DNA from: Marinobacter sp. S6332
GTDB taxonomy: Bacteria; Pseudomonadota; Gammaproteobacteria; Pseudomonadales; Oleiphilaceae
Length of the DNA: 64,000 nt
NCBI RefSeq assembly: GCF_023016045.1
Contig: NZ_JALKAP010000010.1
Span: 1 to 64,000 of the forward strand
Direction of reading: 5' to 3'
Shown here: one piece after another, positions 41,787-51,895 of the stretch
How the letters are laid out: the number at the start of each line of letters is the position of its first letter
Position numbering within the stretch: the stretch's first letter is position 1
The notes under the pieces: generated by a model
The model's database searches: none
The model's input: the letters and a program-made list of their open reading frames with translations, nothing else
Told to the model about the DNA's origin: nothing
Position numbers and translations under genes: made by a program

Positions 41787-42497
41787 TTACTCAAACGCCC
41801 AGCGCAGAAACGCTTTTTTCTCTTCTTCTGACGCAGTCTCCCAGACTGCCTTCAGGCGGTTCAGCGGGCTCACACCTTCGCTATTGGATAAAACCTTACC
41901 ATCGTCGCTACCCTTGTCGAGGGTTAAGGATGAGCCTGCCACCTGAGTCTTGTCGATACCCGACCAGTTACTTGAACGAGCCAATGCCTCTCCATCGGAC
42001 CCCACGATCGCTGCCGAAAACTCGGGGAGCGCATCTTCTGCCTGCTGACGGGTTTTAGGTTTAGCAAATTCGAAGCTATAGACCGAATTGGGGCTCGCCT
42101 CAAACTGCACAATTTGCGGTTTACTTTCAATCACATGAACCTTCGATTCGCCATTCTTCACAACCCCGGATTTGGCCCAGATTGTTTTGTAGGTGAACAC
42201 CACCTCGTTTTCACCGGGCAGTAGCGCATAATCCAGCGCTAAGTCGTCCATGAGATAGTTGGTCATTGAACGCCCGTTAACCCGGCTGACATGAATAACT
42301 CCCGGCGCTTTCAAGGTTGCCGCGTTCAACGCACTGGCGGGCTCGCCGTCCCAGGTCTCAACTTTTGTAAGTGCGGATGAACAACCAGCCAAAGCTGCTA
42401 AAAGCAACGCAGGAAAAAAAATTCGGCTTGTCTGCAGCCACCCACGGAAACCGCTCGTCTCAAACCTTGTAAAACGTAAAACGCTAAAAACATTCAT
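41787..42497 (-). CDS. DUF2057 (YccT-like) lipoprotein
   Basis: A 236-aa predicted lipoprotein. The N-region is long (about 27 residues), then FFPALLLAALAGC gives a lipobox (LAGC). The DUF2057 pattern is visible: an early segment VIHVSRVNGRSM, then LDYALLPGENEVVFTYKT and a later acidic region. The C-terminus ends KKAFLRWAFE. The function is unknown. AAGGA lies 7 nt before the ATG. It converges on the acyltransferase gene with a 23-bp gap, in which no terminator is obvious. Confidence 0.75.
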   Translation of the reverse strand: MNVFSVLRFTRFETSGFRGWLQTSRIFFPALLLAALAGCSSALTKVETWDGEPASALNAATLKAPGVIHVSRVNGRSMTNYLMDDLALDYALLPGENEVVFTYKTIWAKSGVVKNGESKVHVIESKPQIVQFEASPNSVYSFEFAKPKTRQQAEDALPEFSAAIVGSDGEALARSSNWSGIDKTQVAGSSLTLDKGSDDGKVLSNSEGVSPLNRLKAVWETASEEEKKAFLRWAFE

Positions 42498-42750
42498 GCT
42501 AGTTTCCTTATGGTAAGGGGAAGCTTGTTCGGATCAGGGCCGCCGCCAGTTGAGACGCATTTTGAACATCGTGACAATTGATGGCAACCGGTTCCACAAA
42601 CTGTGGCTGGCTGCATTTAAACAAGAGGTCAACATATTAATGTTAAAAAAACATTGAATTTGTCAAAAAATGTATTAATTTTAAGCAGACCCCGATAAAA
42701 CACATATCGCCCGACATGCCATAGACGTAGGTCGGACACCGGAGCCGGCC

Positions 42751-42954
42751 ATGAATACTCAGGGCAGATCAGGAGAAGATCGACGTATTCCTTTTCGGAG
42801 TAGTCGCTTTTTTTGTGTCGGAAACAAATGGTACTTCACAACCCGCGAGGGATTCGATAGCGGCCCCTTCGCGTCACGGGAGCGCGCCGAAATCGGATTA
42901 AAGCGTTTTCTACACGTGGTAAAGCTGCTTCCTGAAGAACATCAAGTGCACTAA
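42751..42954 (+). CDS. small DUF6316-family protein
   Basis: A 67-aa soluble protein with the pattern PFRSSRFFCVGNKWYFTTREGFDSGPFASRERAE, which I associate with the DUF6316 family of gammaproteobacteria. The function is unknown. GGAG stands 6 nt before the ATG. The AT-rich 253-bp gap upstream (42498-42750) must hold its promoter and that of the divergent lipoprotein. Confidence 0.75.
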   Translation: MNTQGRSGEDRRIPFRSSRFFCVGNKWYFTTREGFDSGPFASRERAEIGLKRFLHVVKLLPEEHQVH

Positions 42955-42996
42955 CGCAAGCTGCATATATGCTAATGAGAGCCTTGGGCACTTATT

Positions 42997-43524
42997 CTAA
43001 AGTACGTAAGGCATCAGCCAGATATCAATCGCGAGCAAGCACAGAAGCGCCATCACGCCTGCAACTACGTCATCGACCATTATACCCAACCCACCAGGCA
43101 ACCGCTCATCCAGCCAATTAATAGGCCAGGGCTTGAGCACATCAAAAAACCTGAAGACCAGAAACGCCGACAACACTCCGTAGATTTGGTCTGGAAACAG
43201 CCCCAGCGCAATCCACATACCCACAAACTCGTCCCAAACTATGCCGCCGTGGTCGTGTACTTTTAAGTCTGATGCGGTCTTTCCGCATAGCCAAACACCC
43301 AGTACGAACGCTAGCGCAACAATAGCCCAGTAAGCTATGGGCGGCAGCCATGCAAATCCGTACCAAAGTGGAATGGCAGCCAAACTACCCCAGGTTCCCG
43401 GTGCCCGGGGTGCTGCGCCACTGCCAAAGCCGAAGGCCAAAAGGTGTACCGGGTTCTTCAGGAACCCGGGGGGCAAAATAGCTTGTGGTAAATCCGGTTC
43501 TGGCCATTGTTCTTCTTGGCTCAT
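42997..43524 (-). CDS. pgpA: phosphatidylglycerophosphatase A
   Basis: Dephosphorylates phosphatidylglycerol phosphate to phosphatidylglycerol at the inner membrane. The 175-aa protein has the PgpA start FGFGSGAAPRAPGTWGSLAAIP, several membrane segments and the metal-binding VWDEFVGMWIAL and DDVVAG motifs. Its ATG overlaps the thiL stop (ATGA). It is the last gene of the nrdR-ribD...thiL-pgpA run and the second phospholipid enzyme in the window after pssA. Confidence 0.95.
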   Translation of the reverse strand: MSQEEQWPEPDLPQAILPPGFLKNPVHLLAFGFGSGAAPRAPGTWGSLAAIPLWYGFAWLPPIAYWAIVALAFVLGVWLCGKTASDLKVHDHGGIVWDEFVGMWIALGLFPDQIYGVLSAFLVFRFFDVLKPWPINWLDERLPGGLGIMVDDVVAGVMALLCLLAIDIWLMPYVL

Positions 43525-44498
43525 GGCTTTCTCCTGAAATGATCAAAACCTGTCGCTTCAGAACCTGAGACTACAGCACTGCCGTCAAGGCGCAACCCGG
43601 CTACGGGTTCAATCACACCGACAACCGTGAGCTGTTGTTTAAGCCACGCCGGTGCCCCTGCCCAGCTCGCTTCTGGAATAGTCGCACACAACTCATAGTC
43701 ATCACCGGAATGCAGCGCATAATCTTTGGCTGCACTGCCCTTCAAGCGCACGAGCGCACGAGATACAGGTATCCGGGCAAGCTCGATACTGGCACCTACA
43801 TTAGAAGCCTCAAGAATATGATTAAGATCTGCCAGCAATCCGTCGGATACATCAATGGCGGCTGTCGCAAGCTTCCTGAGGGCTATACCCAACTCTAGTC
43901 TTGGCTGCGGATAGTGGTAACGTTCCAGCACAAACTGTTCATCCGCTGCCATGGAATGGCCGGCATCAAGATCGTCTTGGGCCGGAAGGTAGTCTAGTGC
44001 GGCGCCAGCATCCCCCAAGGAGCCAGATACAACAATCAGGTCACCAGCTCTGGCTCCGGTGCGGCGAATCGCCCACCCCTGCTCCACAACTCCGTGTACT
44101 TGCACGCTCAGTGTCAGAGGGCCGCGGGTTGTGTCGCCACCAGCGAGTGCCAAACCGAAAGACTCAGCCGCATTGCCAAGCCCAAACGCAAAATCCCGCA
44201 ACCAGAGTTCGTCTGCTTCGGGAAGTGTTAGCGCAAGCGTAAAGCAGTCAGGCTCAGCGCCCATGGCCGCGAGATCACTCGCCGCAACTGCGAGGGCTCT
44301 CCAACCAAGATAATCGGGGCGATAACCAACGGGGAAGTGCACGCCTTCAACCAGCGTATCAATAGAAAAAACCAGATCAGAACCGGGTGGAACCCTCTGA
44401 ACTGCGCAATCGTCGCCCGGCCCCACGATAACCGAGCTGGAACCGTGCAGACGTGCTAACGGCATAAAGTACTGCCGTATCAGCTCAAATTCTCCCAT
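43521..44498 (-). CDS. thiL: thiamine-monophosphate kinase
   Basis: Phosphorylates TMP to thiamine diphosphate, the cofactor used by acetolactate synthase (ilvI here). The 325-aa protein has the PurM-like fold with metal-binding VGPGDDCAV, FSIDTLVEGVHF, ASDLAAMGA, LAGGDTTRG and the AAIDVSDGLLADL motif. It starts 3 nt after nusB and overlaps pgpA by 4 nt. Confidence 0.96.
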   Translation of the reverse strand: MGEFELIRQYFMPLARLHGSSSVIVGPGDDCAVQRVPPGSDLVFSIDTLVEGVHFPVGYRPDYLGWRALAVAASDLAAMGAEPDCFTLALTLPEADELWLRDFAFGLGNAAESFGLALAGGDTTRGPLTLSVQVHGVVEQGWAIRRTGARAGDLIVVSGSLGDAGAALDYLPAQDDLDAGHSMAADEQFVLERYHYPQPRLELGIALRKLATAAIDVSDGLLADLNHILEASNVGASIELARIPVSRALVRLKGSAAKDYALHSGDDYELCATIPEASWAGAPAWLKQQLTVVGVIEPVAGLRLDGSAVVSGSEATGFDHFRRKP

Positions 44499-44501
44499 CG
44501 G

Positions 44502-44978
44502 TCAGCGCGGACGCGTCTCGGCAAGGCGCAAGCGGCGGCCCAACTTATCCAGCACACTGTTAACAAACTTATGTCCTTCTGTGCCGCCAAACCGCTTCGC
44601 CAGCTCTATGCCTTCATTGATAACTACCTTGTAGGGCACATCCATTCTGTGGCGCAGTTCATAGGCACCCACGCGAACAATGGCCAACTCCACAGGGTCT
44701 ACTTCAAGTAGCGGGCGATCAAGAAATGGCTCGATCAGCTTGTCCAGCTCCGCCTGTTCACGATGAACACCGCGCAGAACATCGCGAAAATACAGAGAAT
44801 CCACTTTGGTCATGTCATTATCGACCATGAACTCGGCTTCAATATCCGAAATCGGGCTCTTGGTAAAGTGGCGCTGGTAAAGCCCCTGCATTGCCAGAAC
44901 CCGGGCACGGCGGCGATCGCCAGCTTTTGGCTGGCCTGTCGGCGCCGGGCGGGGTGTCGTATCTTCAGTGTCGTTCAT
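44502..44978 (-). CDS. nusB: transcription antitermination factor NusB
   Basis: Binds boxA RNA with S10 to prevent premature termination in rRNA operons such as the one at the left end. The 158-aa helical protein has [13 protein letters not shown] near residue 25 and [28 protein letters not shown] towards the C-terminus. The N-terminal 20 residues are Pro/Thr-rich and probably disordered. It overlaps ribH by one base (TAATG). Confidence 0.96.
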   Translation of the reverse strand: MNDTEDTTPRPAPTGQPKAGDRRRARVLAMQGLYQRHFTKSPISDIEAEFMVDNDMTKVDSLYFRDVLRGVHREQAELDKLIEPFLDRPLLEVDPVELAIVRVGAYELRHRMDVPYKVVINEGIELAKRFGGTEGHKFVNSVLDKLGRRLRLAETRPR

Positions 44979-45454
44979 TACTCACCCAGTTTGTTGAACA
45001 GGCTAACCATTTCAAGCGCTGTAATTGCCGCCTCGGCGCCTTTGTTACCGGCTTTGGTGCCAGAGCGCTCAATGGCTTGCTCGATAGAATCCACAGTCAG
45101 TACACCAAAGGTTACCGGCACGTCTGTTTCCAGACTTACTGCGCCGATGCCACTAGAGGCCTCTCCCGCTACATACTCAAAATGCGGGGTGCCACCGCGA
45201 ATCACGGCCCCCAGAGCAATAATGGCACTGTACCCACCGGTTTCGGCAACGCGCTTCACAGCCAGAGGCATCTCATAGGCACCAGGCACACGGACGATGG
45301 TTATATCACTGTCTGCAATTCCGTGGCGGCGCAGCGTGTCTATAGCACCCTCCACCAGACTTTCTACAACGAAACCGTTAAAACGACCAACCACCAGCGC
45401 ATAGCGCCCGGTGCACTGGGTAAAATCACCTTCAATTACTTTGATGTCGGCCAT
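44978..45454 (-). CDS. ribH: 6,7-dimethyl-8-ribityllumazine synthase
   Basis: Penultimate step of riboflavin synthesis. The 158-aa protein has [36 protein letters not shown], and [14 protein letters not shown] with the catalytic His. The start at 45454 has AGGAG 6 nt upstream; the Met at 45478 does not. It is downstream of ribBA by 47 nt. Confidence 0.97.
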   Translation of the reverse strand: MADIKVIEGDFTQCTGRYALVVGRFNGFVVESLVEGAIDTLRRHGIADSDITIVRVPGAYEMPLAVKRVAETGGYSAIIALGAVIRGGTPHFEYVAGEASSGIGAVSLETDVPVTFGVLTVDSIEQAIERSGTKAGNKGAEAAITALEMVSLFNKLGE

Positions 45455-45501
45455 CGGTGGCTCCTTATCGGGCTGCAACCGTAATGTTGCAACCGGGTTT
45501 A

Positions 45502-46617
45502 TCAGTCCGGGGTGTAGGGAATGTACTCAACAACTTCCAGATCGAACCCGGAAATGGCTGAGTATTTTACGGGCGGGCTAAGCAGACGCATCTTGCTTAC
45601 ACCTATATCCCGCAGGATTTGGGAACCGGTGCCCACGGTGAAGTACACACCGGAGCTGCCCTTGCCAGAGGGCCCGTGTCCTTGGTCGAAAAACTCCTGA
45701 ATACGGTCTTCCAGATTGTAGCTGTCCTCCGCGCTGTTAAGCAGAACGACAACGCCACAGCCTTCAGCGGCCACCTTTTCAAGCGCATGGTGCAGTGGCC
45801 AGCTTCGAGAATCCTTGCGGCGCGCGCCAAGTAAGTCTCGGAGGGTATCAGTAATATGAACACGCACGTGCACTGGCTCATCTGCCGGAATTTCACCATA
45901 AACCATGGCAAGATGCGTGGAACCCTGAATGATATCCCGGTAAGTGCGCAGCTTGAACACGCCGTATTCCGTATCGAGCTGGTTCTCTTCAACACATTCA
46001 ACGGTGCGTTCGTGGGTGGTGCGGTAGTGGATCAAGTCCGCAATGGTGCCGATTTTGAGCTCGTGCTCTTCAGCAAAACGCTCAAGATCCTCACGGCGGG
46101 CCATAGATCCATCGTCATTCATAATTTCACAAATAACACCCGCCGGCTCACTACCCGCGAGAGCAGCCAGATCACAGGAGGCTTCCGTATGGCCCGCGCG
46201 ACTGAGCACACCGCCGGGGTCAGACATTAATGGGAAGATATGTCCCGGCTGTACTAAATCCGACGCTTTTGCGTTGCGGGCAACGGCTGCCTGCACGGTA
46301 CGCGCACGATCGGCAGCCGAAATCCCCGTGGTTACGCCCGTTGCCGCTTCAATGGACAGAGTAAACTTGGTACCGAAGCCCGAAGCGTTCTGCTGGACCA
46401 TCAGGGGCAGCCCCAGCTGCTCGCAGCGATCGCGTGTCATAGGCATACAAATAAGACCACGGCCGAAGCGGGCCATGAAGTTGATGTCCTCGGCGGTGCA
46501 GTGTTCGGCCGCCATTACCAGATCACCTTCATTTTCACGATCTTCATCATCCATCAGGATAACCATCTTGCCCTGGCGGATGTCCTCAATGATTTCTTCA
46601 ACGCTGTTCAGTGCCAT
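45502..46617 (-). CDS. ribBA: RibBA-type protein: DHBP synthase with degenerate GTP cyclohydrolase II domain
   Basis: The N-terminal half (about residues 1-200) is 3,4-dihydroxy-2-butanone-4-phosphate synthase with [17 protein letters not shown] and [12 protein letters not shown], complete and probably active. The C-terminal half resembles GTP cyclohydrolase II: it keeps VHVRVH, but the following region carries no Cys where the three zinc ligands belong, and the catalytic Arg motif is not recognisable. It is therefore probably monofunctional RibB, as in many pseudomonads. The start at 46617 (371 aa) follows the family N-terminus. Confidence 0.9.
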   Translation of the reverse strand: MALNSVEEIIEDIRQGKMVILMDDEDRENEGDLVMAAEHCTAEDINFMARFGRGLICMPMTRDRCEQLGLPLMVQQNASGFGTKFTLSIEAATGVTTGISAADRARTVQAAVARNAKASDLVQPGHIFPLMSDPGGVLSRAGHTEASCDLAALAGSEPAGVICEIMNDDGSMARREDLERFAEEHELKIGTIADLIHYRTTHERTVECVEENQLDTEYGVFKLRTYRDIIQGSTHLAMVYGEIPADEPVHVRVHITDTLRDLLGARRKDSRSWPLHHALEKVAAEGCGVVVLLNSAEDSYNLEDRIQEFFDQGHGPSGKGSSGVYFTVGTGSQILRDIGVSKMRLLSPPVKYSAISGFDLEVVEYIPYTPD

Positions 46618-46693
46618 ACTGTTTTGCACCCTTTCAATGCACCCATTACCGCTCCACAAAAGCAGCTACAGTGCGCACTGTGAATTTAAATGC

Positions 46694-47809
46694 TTAGCGG
46701 CGAATCAGGATCAGACGCTGGTCCTCTCCTACCTGTCGCCGGTCCTGTACCGTCCATTCGATTTTGTCGGCCATGGTTTCAAGCGGAAGATGCGCTGTCG
46801 GCCGACCGTTGCTGCCCAGAAACACCGGAGCCTGATAAAGCCAGAGTTCGTCTACTAACTGCTCGTTTATGAACGTGCCCGCCAGCGTTGGTCCAGCCTC
46901 AACCAGAAGCTCATTAATGCCCAACTCGCCCAGCGAATCCAAAAGCTCGGCAACGTCGATACCATTATCTTTCCATGAAACACCCTTGAGGCGAATTCCC
47001 AATGCCGCAAGATCTTGCGCTGGCGCTGTTGCTAGCGTGGACGATGCGCAAAAAACCTGCACCTTACCGCCTCGCAAAATGGTTGCCGACGGTGGCGTTC
47101 TCGCATCTCTATCGGCGATCACGCGAAGCGGTTGCCGCGAAGGCTCGGTGGCGTCGCCAATATCCCCAAGTTCCTCACGGCGGACGGTTAATGAGGGATC
47201 GTCCGCGAGCACAGTACCTACACCGGTAAGAATTGCGTCGCTCACCGCACGGAGCCGCTGTACGTCACGGCGAGCTTCTTCACCGGTAATCCATTGGCTC
47301 TCGCCGGAGGCCATGGCCGTGCGGCCATCCAAGCTTGCCGCCATTTTCAAGCGCACCCATGGACGGCCGGTATTCATGCGCTTCATAAACCCGGGGTTCA
47401 GGCGTGCCGCTTCATCTGCAAGCAGTCCAACATTAACTCTGATCCCGGCTTCACGGAGCATATCAAGCCCCCTGCCCGAAACCGATGGGTTGGGATCCTG
47501 TGTGGCTGCAAAAACACGCGATATGCCCGCATCAATCAAGGCCCGTGCGCAGGGCGGCGTACGACCAAAATGACTGCATGGTTCAAGCGTGACATAAGCA
47601 GTGGCGCCACGGGCAGCAGTGCCGGCCTCGCTTAAGGCGCGGGCTTCTGCATGCGCTTCCCCGGCTCGCTCGTGCCAGCCTTCACCCAAAATTTTGTCAC
47701 CACGGGCTATCACGCAGCCAACTCGTGGATTGGGATGCGTTGAATAGCGGCCACGCCATGCAAGCTGCACGGCTCTGGCCATCATGGACCGTTCCCGGAG
47801 TTCGGTCAT
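46694..47809 (-). CDS. ribD: bifunctional riboflavin deaminase/reductase
   Basis: Deaminates and then reduces the pyrimidine intermediate of riboflavin synthesis. The N-terminal cytidine-deaminase-like domain has zinc ligands in EAHAEARAL and [12 protein letters not shown]; the C-terminal reductase has [14 protein letters not shown] and [12 protein letters not shown]. It is 371 aa, normal length. The ATG overlaps the nrdR stop by 4 nt. A riboflavin synthase (ribE) gene, often next in this cluster, is absent between ribD and ribBA. Confidence 0.96.
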   Translation of the reverse strand: MTELRERSMMARAVQLAWRGRYSTHPNPRVGCVIARGDKILGEGWHERAGEAHAEARALSEAGTAARGATAYVTLEPCSHFGRTPPCARALIDAGISRVFAATQDPNPSVSGRGLDMLREAGIRVNVGLLADEAARLNPGFMKRMNTGRPWVRLKMAASLDGRTAMASGESQWITGEEARRDVQRLRAVSDAILTGVGTVLADDPSLTVRREELGDIGDATEPSRQPLRVIADRDARTPPSATILRGGKVQVFCASSTLATAPAQDLAALGIRLKGVSWKDNGIDVAELLDSLGELGINELLVEAGPTLAGTFINEQLVDELWLYQAPVFLGSNGRPTAHLPLETMADKIEWTVQDRRQVGEDQRLILIRR

Positions 47810-48324
47810 TTCTTTCCTTCAGGAGATTGCTTGTCCGCCAATGCCTTTGCAACATCAACCGCCGCCTCGCCGTTGCTGGCTGAGAGCCGCTCAATTTCTT
47901 CCTTGAATTCATTGATGTCTTGAAAGCTGCGGTAAACAGAGGCAAAGCGCACATAGGCTACCTTATCGAGCTGCCGAAGCTCGGTCATTACCTCTTCGCC
48001 CAGCTGCATGGATTTCACCTCACGCTCGCCCGTTGCCCGTAGGCGGTAGCGTATACGATTCAGTGCAGCATCAATTTGCTCAATACTAACCGGGCGCTTT
48101 TCCAGCGCCTTCATAATACCGGAACGCAACTTGTCTTCGTCAAAAGGCTGCCGAACGCCGTCTTGCTTGACGACCCTTGGCATTATCAGTTCTGCGGACT
48201 CAAACGTGGTAAAGCGTTCGCGGCAGGAAAGGCACTCTCTGCGGCGGCGCACCTGATCGCCCTCGGTAACGAGCCGCGAGTCAATAACTTTAGTATCCGC
48301 TTCACCACAGAAAGGACAGTGCAT
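47806..48324 (-). CDS. nrdR: transcriptional repressor NrdR
   Basis: ATP/dATP-sensing repressor of ribonucleotide reductase genes. The 172-aa protein has an N-terminal zinc ribbon ([17 protein letters not shown] and [17 protein letters not shown]) and an ATP-cone domain ([20 protein letters not shown]). The start at 48324 is chosen because family members begin MHCPFC; the Met at 48381 reads non-conserved sequence. It lies between glyA and ribD. Confidence 0.97.
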   Translation of the reverse strand: MHCPFCGEADTKVIDSRLVTEGDQVRRRRECLSCRERFTTFESAELIMPRVVKQDGVRQPFDEDKLRSGIMKALEKRPVSIEQIDAALNRIRYRLRATGEREVKSMQLGEEVMTELRQLDKVAYVRFASVYRSFQDINEFKEEIERLSASNGEAAVDVAKALADKQSPEGKK

Positions 48325-48395
48325 ATCAGGTACTCCGGGAGGGCGCCGGGTGGTGCGGCTATCGCGCACCTTGCCCGGCAAGCATTACCAGACGC

Positions 48396-49649
48396 TTATG
48401 CGTATACCGGGAAGCGCGCGCACAGGGCTTCAACCTGCTCACGGACACGGCTATTCACGGTTTCGTCTTCCAGATTATCAAGGATATCGCAGATCCAACC
48501 TGCCAGCTCACGACATTCGGCTTCACCAAAGCCACGAGTTGTAATCGCTGGCGTACCAAGGCGCAGGCCAGAGGTCACAAACGGCGAGCGCGGGTCGTTA
48601 GGCACAGCGTTCTTGTTCACGGTAATGTGCGCACGACCCAGTGCCGCGTCTGCATCTTTACCTGTGATGTCCTGTTTGATGAGACTGACCAAGAACAGAT
48701 GGTTTTTGGTGCCACCGGAAACCACATCGTAGCCGCGGTCAACAAATACGTTCGCCATAGCGGAAGCGTTCTTGACCACCTGCTGCTGATAGGTCTTGAA
48801 CTCGTCGCTCATAGCCTCTTTGAAGCAGATTGCTTTGGCAGCAATCACATGCATCAAGGGGCCGCCTTGACCACCCGGGAAAACAGCGGAATTCAGCTTC
48901 TTATGCAGAGCTTCATCGTCGCACGCCAGAATCAGGCCGCCACGGGGTCCGCGCAGGGTTTTATGAGTTGTTGTGGTGACCACATGTGCGTGAGGCATGG
49001 GGTCGGGATAAACGCCCGCGGCTACCAGACCAGCTACGTGGGCCATATCGACAAACAGGTAGGCGTCAACCTTGTCGGCAATGGCGCGAAAACGGGCAAA
49101 ATCCAATTCCTGAGAATAGGCGGAGAAACCGGCAATGATCATCTTCGGCTTGTGCTCAACCGCCAGCGCTTCTAGCTCATCGTAGTCGATCAGGCCGGTA
49201 TCCGTATCGATACCATATTGCACGGCATTGTAGATCTTGCCGGAAAAATTCACGCCAGCACCGTGGGTTAGGTGGCCACCGTGGGCCAAACTCATGCCTA
49301 AAACCGTATCGCCCGGATTAACCAGCGCCATAAAGACTGCTGAGTTGGCCTGCGAACCGGAGTGCGGCTGTACGTTGGCGTAGGCGGCACCAAACAGCTC
49401 CTTGGCGCGATCAATAGCCAACTGCTCGGCAATATCGACAAATTCACAACCACCATAGTAACGCTTGCCGGGGTAACCCTCAGCGTACTTGTTAGTAAGG
49501 TCACTGCCTTGAGCTTCCATTACTCTCGGGCTGGTGTAGTTCTCTGATGCAATCAGCTCAATATGAGCCTCCTGACGCTTGCTTTCCGCCCGCATGGCGT
49601 TCCAGAGTTCGTCGTCGAAACCGGCGATCTTCATATCACGATTAAACAT
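48396..49649 (-). CDS. glyA: serine hydroxymethyltransferase
   Basis: PLP enzyme interconverting serine and glycine and feeding one-carbon units to folate. The 417-aa protein has [19 protein letters not shown], the [13 protein letters not shown] motif, and the PLP lysine in [16 protein letters not shown]. The start at 49649 matches the family N-terminus (MFNRDMKI...); the Met at 49730 adds unrelated sequence. It is divergent from ettA and lies upstream of nrdR. Confidence 0.97.
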   Translation of the reverse strand: MFNRDMKIAGFDDELWNAMRAESKRQEAHIELIASENYTSPRVMEAQGSDLTNKYAEGYPGKRYYGGCEFVDIAEQLAIDRAKELFGAAYANVQPHSGSQANSAVFMALVNPGDTVLGMSLAHGGHLTHGAGVNFSGKIYNAVQYGIDTDTGLIDYDELEALAVEHKPKMIIAGFSAYSQELDFARFRAIADKVDAYLFVDMAHVAGLVAAGVYPDPMPHAHVVTTTTHKTLRGPRGGLILACDDEALHKKLNSAVFPGGQGGPLMHVIAAKAICFKEAMSDEFKTYQQQVVKNASAMANVFVDRGYDVVSGGTKNHLFLVSLIKQDITGKDADAALGRAHITVNKNAVPNDPRSPFVTSGLRLGTPAITTRGFGEAECRELAGWICDILDNLEDETVNSRVREQVEALCARFPVYA

Positions 49650-49867
49650 CGGTGTGCTGCCCCTGTGTGCTTGACTGGTCCGGAGAGTCTTGGGAATGAC
49701 TCCGGAATCCCTTAAAATTTGGGCCGCCATTCTAGCCCATTACTGGGTTGGAAATCATCCTTTATACTGTTCGCAGATACCGTCATGCCGATATCGCCTG
49801 TTTCCCCGAAATTGCTATAGCTCCCTTGTTTCGATACCTTACAGACCCAACTGTCAGTCCTAATTGC

Positions 49868-49909
49868 AAGGTTGCGCAAGGCGATAGCAAAAAGCCCTTG
49901 CGGAACCTT
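49868..49909 (+). promoter_or_regulatory. structured 5' leader hairpin of ettA
   Basis: A 14-position stem with one G-G mismatch (AAGGTTGCGCAAGG, 49868-49881, with 49896-49909), loop 14 nt with an A5 run, followed after 11 nt by T5. It lies 33 nt before the ettA ATG. It could be a leader terminator/attenuator or an mRNA-stability element. Confidence 0.5.
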
Positions 49910-49942
49910 CTCACATCTCGTTTTTAAGAGGGTAATGCCTTT

Positions 49943-51604
49943 ATGGCCCAATACGTATATAGCATGAACCGCGTGGGCAAGGTGGTTCCGCCCAAGCGTG
50001 AAATCCTCAAGGATATTTCCCTGAGCTTCTTCCCTGGCGCCAAAATTGGCGTACTCGGTCTCAACGGTTCCGGTAAGTCCACCCTTTTACGCATTATGGC
50101 GGGTGTGGATCAGGATTACATCGGTGAGGCCCGCCCCCAGCCCGGCATCAAAGTGGGCTACCTGCCTCAGGAGCCGGAACTGGACGACAGCAAAACGGTT
50201 AAAGAGATTGTCGATGAGGCAGTTTCTGAAGTTCATGATGCACTGGCAGAACTGGACAAGGTTTATGCTGCCTACGCTGAACCGGATGCAGATTTTGATG
50301 CGCTAGCCAAAAAGCAAGGCGAGCTGGAAGCGTTGATTCAGGCCACCGACGGCCACGATATAGAACGCAAAATGGAAGTAGCTGCTGATGCCCTGCGCCT
50401 ACCCGCTTGGGATCAGCCGGTAAAAAATCTCTCCGGTGGTGAGCGTCGTCGCGTGGCTCTCTGCCGCCTGCTCCTCTCCGGCCCGGACATGCTTTTGCTG
50501 GACGAGCCGACCAACCATCTGGACGCAGAGTCCGTAGCCTGGCTGGAGCGCTTCCTGCACGATTACGAAGGCACTGTGGTTGCCATCACACACGACCGTT
50601 ACTTCCTCGACAACGTAGCTGGCTGGATTCTGGAACTGGACCGTGGTCAGGGCATCCCGTTTGAAGGTAACTACAGCCAGTGGCTGGAGAATAAGGAACA
50701 GCGCCTGAGCACTGAAGCAAAACAGGAAGCCTCGCGCCAGAAGGCCATCAAGCAGGAACTGGAATGGGTACGCAGCAACGCCAAAGGCCGTCAGTCAAAG
50801 AGCAAAGCCCGCCTTGCCCGCTTTGAAGAAATGAGCTCTCAGGATTTCCAGAAGCGCAATGAAACCAATGAGATATACATACCACCCGGGCCTCGCTTAG
50901 GTGACAAGGTCATCGAAGTGGAAGGCATAAGCAAGGCTTTTGATGATCGCCTGCTTTACGAAGATGTTTCCTTCACTGTGCCACCAGGAGCAATTGTCGG
51001 CATTATCGGTGGTAACGGCGCCGGTAAATCCACCCTGTTCCGCATGATAGCCGGTCATGACCAGCCCAACTCCGGCACCATCACCGTGGGTGAAACCGTT
51101 CAACTTGCCTATGTGGATCAAAGCAGAGATCTGGACGGTTCGAAAACTGTGTGGGAACTGCTAAGTGAAGGACAGGACATCATTAAGGTCGGCAACTACG
51201 AAACGCCTTCAAGGGCCTATGCCGGCCGCTTCAACTTTAAAGGCTCAGACCAGCAGAAGCGCGTAGGCGATTTGTCTGGTGGTGAGCGTAATCGTCTGCA
51301 CTTAGCGAAGCTATTGAAAGAAGGCGGCAACGTGCTGCTGTTGGACGAACCTACCAACGACTTGGACGTAGAGACTCTGCGCGCGCTGGAGGAAGCTCTG
51401 CTGAATTTCCCGGGCTCCGCTATGGTTATCTCGCACGACCGCTGGTTCCTTGACCGAGTAGCCACGCACATCCTGGCGTTTGAGGATGATGGCGAGGTGG
51501 TGTACTTCGAGGGTAATTTCGCCGAGTACGACGAAGACCACAAGAAGCGCAAAGGGGATTCCGCCATGGTGCCCCAGCGCATGAAGTATAAGAAGTTGGC
51601 TTAA
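49943..51604 (+). CDS. ettA: energy-dependent translational throttle protein EttA (ABC-F)
   Basis: Ribosome-bound ABC-F ATPase that gates the first elongation step according to the ADP/ATP ratio. The 553-aa protein has two ABC cassettes with no membrane domain: Walker A GLNGSGKST and GGNGAGKST, signature LSGGERRRVAL and LSGGERNRLHL, Walker B LLLDEPTNHLD and LLLDEPTNDLD. The linker between cassettes is charged (residues about 250-310). EttA identity rests on the start MAQYVYSMNRVGKVVPPKRE. Confidence 0.96.
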   Translation: MAQYVYSMNRVGKVVPPKREILKDISLSFFPGAKIGVLGLNGSGKSTLLRIMAGVDQDYIGEARPQPGIKVGYLPQEPELDDSKTVKEIVDEAVSEVHDALAELDKVYAAYAEPDADFDALAKKQGELEALIQATDGHDIERKMEVAADALRLPAWDQPVKNLSGGERRRVALCRLLLSGPDMLLLDEPTNHLDAESVAWLERFLHDYEGTVVAITHDRYFLDNVAGWILELDRGQGIPFEGNYSQWLENKEQRLSTEAKQEASRQKAIKQELEWVRSNAKGRQSKSKARLARFEEMSSQDFQKRNETNEIYIPPGPRLGDKVIEVEGISKAFDDRLLYEDVSFTVPPGAIVGIIGGNGAGKSTLFRMIAGHDQPNSGTITVGETVQLAYVDQSRDLDGSKTVWELLSEGQDIIKVGNYETPSRAYAGRFNFKGSDQQKRVGDLSGGERNRLHLAKLLKEGGNVLLLDEPTNDLDVETLRALEEALLNFPGSAMVISHDRWFLDRVATHILAFEDDGEVVYFEGNFAEYDEDHKKRKGDSAMVPQRMKYKKLA

Positions 51605-51619
51605 TGGCAACACCCCCTC

Positions 51620-51855
51620 TCCCCAACCCCTCTCCCTCAAGGGGCGAGGGGCTTTACTGCACTGCCTGTAAGCTGGTGGCTGGACCTGCGAGATTTGTGT
51701 AGGGCCTTGCAGGCTTTGGGTGGGTAGCTCCCCAACCCCTCTCCCTCGGGGGAAAGGGGCTTTACTGCACTGCCTGTGAGATTTGTGCAGAGATCTCAGG
51801 CTTCAGGTGTGTAGCTCCCCTCTCCCTTCACGGGAGAGAGGCCGGGGGAGAGGGT
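51620..51855. repeat. tandem GC-rich imperfect repeats between ettA and radA
   Basis: Two near-identical blocks (51620-51672 and 51729-51780) begin TCCCCAACCCCTCTCCCTC and share GGGGCTTTACTGCACTGCCTGT. Each is followed by a related trailing part (AGATTTGTG...TGTAGCTCCCC). A third partial unit (about 51815-51854) is a hairpin, CTCTCCC with GGGAGAG. The period is about 109 bp for the first unit and about 86 bp for the second. It fills the gap between ettA and radA; the core looks like the CCCTCTCCC-type palindromes common in bacterial intergenic DNA. Confidence 0.8.
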
Positions 51856-51895
51856 GAAAGGTTAAACGCTCCGCAAAACCATCAGGACTATCTTC

